A stretch of 64,000 nt of DNA from Salvelinus alpinus (lineage: Eukaryota; Chordata; Actinopteri; Salmoniformes; Salmonidae), in assembly GCF_045679555.1 (NCBI RefSeq), contig NC_092087.1, forward strand, positions 87,330,361 to 87,394,360, given 5' to 3'. Within the stretch, counting starts at the first letter, position 1; every line of letters starts with the position of its first letter. Made by a program: the position numbers and the translations under genes. The notes beneath the pieces are model-generated. The model saw nothing but the letters and a program-made list of their open reading frames with translations. It made no database searches and was not told where the DNA came from. Below, piece after piece: positions 63,011 to 64,000 of this stretch.

Positions 63011-64000
63011 GAGGTGATGCAACACTTTGTGTTTGCACGGATATGACCGATGACCTTTCTTCGTGTGCCGTTCTGTTTGGTCAGAAAACATCTTGATCTC
63101 ACACTCATCTGTGTCTCTATCAATCTCTTCTCTCCACCCTCTTCTATATAATCATTTGTCCTCCCTCTCTCTTTCACACTCTTTCTCTCACCTTTGGTTT
63201 AACATCTCCCTCTCTCTCTCAATCGTTCTCTGCTCCGCCGGCGAATTAGAGTTGATGACCATCGCCATGGAAACCTCACAATCCACACCGACCGGTTTAA
63301 AGGCCAACCAACACAAAGTGCATTGTCCTCGGTTTCACCTCATCATATCTGAACCATTAGAGTGGGAATTTTAAAACAGGTCTTAGATCAGTGTGTAGTG
63401 GTGAATGAATTCTATTCCACATCAAGCTCCTACAACAATACAGATGGGAACAATACACATTATTGATGCCAATAAGGCTGTTCTACCTCGAGCATATTGT
63501 AGAATCTGGGGCTGTATATATCAAGCTGTATCAGTGCTGGTCTAGGATCAGTTAAACCTTCATTAGATCATAATCAATAAGACCTTATGGACAGGACGGA
63601 CCTGGGCCTGTATCCACAAAGCCTCAGAGTAGGAGTACTGATCTAGAATCAGTTTGGCCTTTTAGATCATAATTAATATGAGTATATGGACAGGGTGGGT
63701 CTGATCCTAGACCAGCACTATTACCCTGAGACACACTGATACATAATAATTGATGTCTGATAGACAGTGTTGCCACCTGGTGAGCCCAGCAGGTCGTCAG
63801 CCTCTAGGGGATGTCATGTGTCATTTCTTCCACCGGGTGGGAGTGTTGAGCTACTTTGTGGCAACCAGAAAACATCCGCTCCAAATGAGAACACCTGGGT
63901 TTGTCCCACTCCCAACTGGCATCCTATTCCCTATAGAGTGCACTACTTTTGACCAGGGTCAATGGTAGTGCAGTAAATAGTGAATAGGGTGCCATTTGGG
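63011..64000. other. Right-edge intergenic DNA
   Basis: No supported gene. At 63,915-64,000 the dispersed palindromic motif (CCTATTCCCTATAGAGTGCA ... GAATAGGGTGCCATTTGGG) is present and runs to the window end. Confidence 0.4.

Noticed and set aside
62488..63177. Arg/Glu-rich minus-strand frame and Leu/Ser-rich plus-strand frames
   Set aside because: Compositional artefacts of CT-rich low-complexity DNA.

Overview
The window looks like genomic DNA of a salmonid fish. The evidence is repeat content: Sleeping Beauty-type Tc1 elements with IR/DR ends, several other Tc1/mariner remnants, HpaI/SmaI-type tRNA-derived SINEs, 5S-rRNA-derived SINEs, foldback MITEs and very long dinucleotide tracts. 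Genes are split into short exons with GT-AG introns, so most long open frames are repeat artefacts. All gene models below were assembled by eye from splice sites, exon phase and domain logic.

Layout. Positions ~240-14,420 and ~15,064-32,400 are two old, diverged copies of one segmental unit. Each carries a plus-strand siglec/CD22-like receptor gene followed, tail to tail, by the 3' end of a minus-strand potassium-channel-interacting protein gene (KChIP, closest to kcnip2). Copy A (3,088-9,062, about 1,220 aa) has amplified V-set/C2 exon pairs but a shortened tail. Copy B (17,659-21,932, about 622 aa) has one V-C2 pair, three I-set-like domains, a membrane segment and three ITIM-type tyrosine motifs. 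The rest of the kcnip2-like gene runs leftward from 53,210 to the terminal exon at 40,759-40,806.

A second, very recent duplication (25,902-34,381 and 34,382-42,860, 8.48 kb head to tail, six differences seen) copied the kcnip2 terminal exon and 3' UTR again. With the decayed relic at 14,307-14,354, the exon now exists three times. Each 8.48-kb copy also holds an odd element with two LTRs in inverted orientation flanked by a perfect 5-bp target duplication.

Two minisatellites inside kcnip2 have units containing an authentic exon-intron junction: a donor repeated 5 times at 44.5-44.7 kb and an acceptor repeated 7 times at 47.35-47.8 kb. A 4.5-kb array at 56.7-61.25 kb repeats an acceptor-like motif with a poly-C tract roughly 85 times.

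The right third (48.7-64 kb) is mostly repeats: a Tol2-like hAT MITE, a LINE with an open reverse-transcriptase frame inserted in a GA tract, a truncated LTR, 57-bp, 24-bp and 52-bp minisatellites and CT-rich DNA. No RNA genes, CRISPR arrays or bacterial-type elements were seen.
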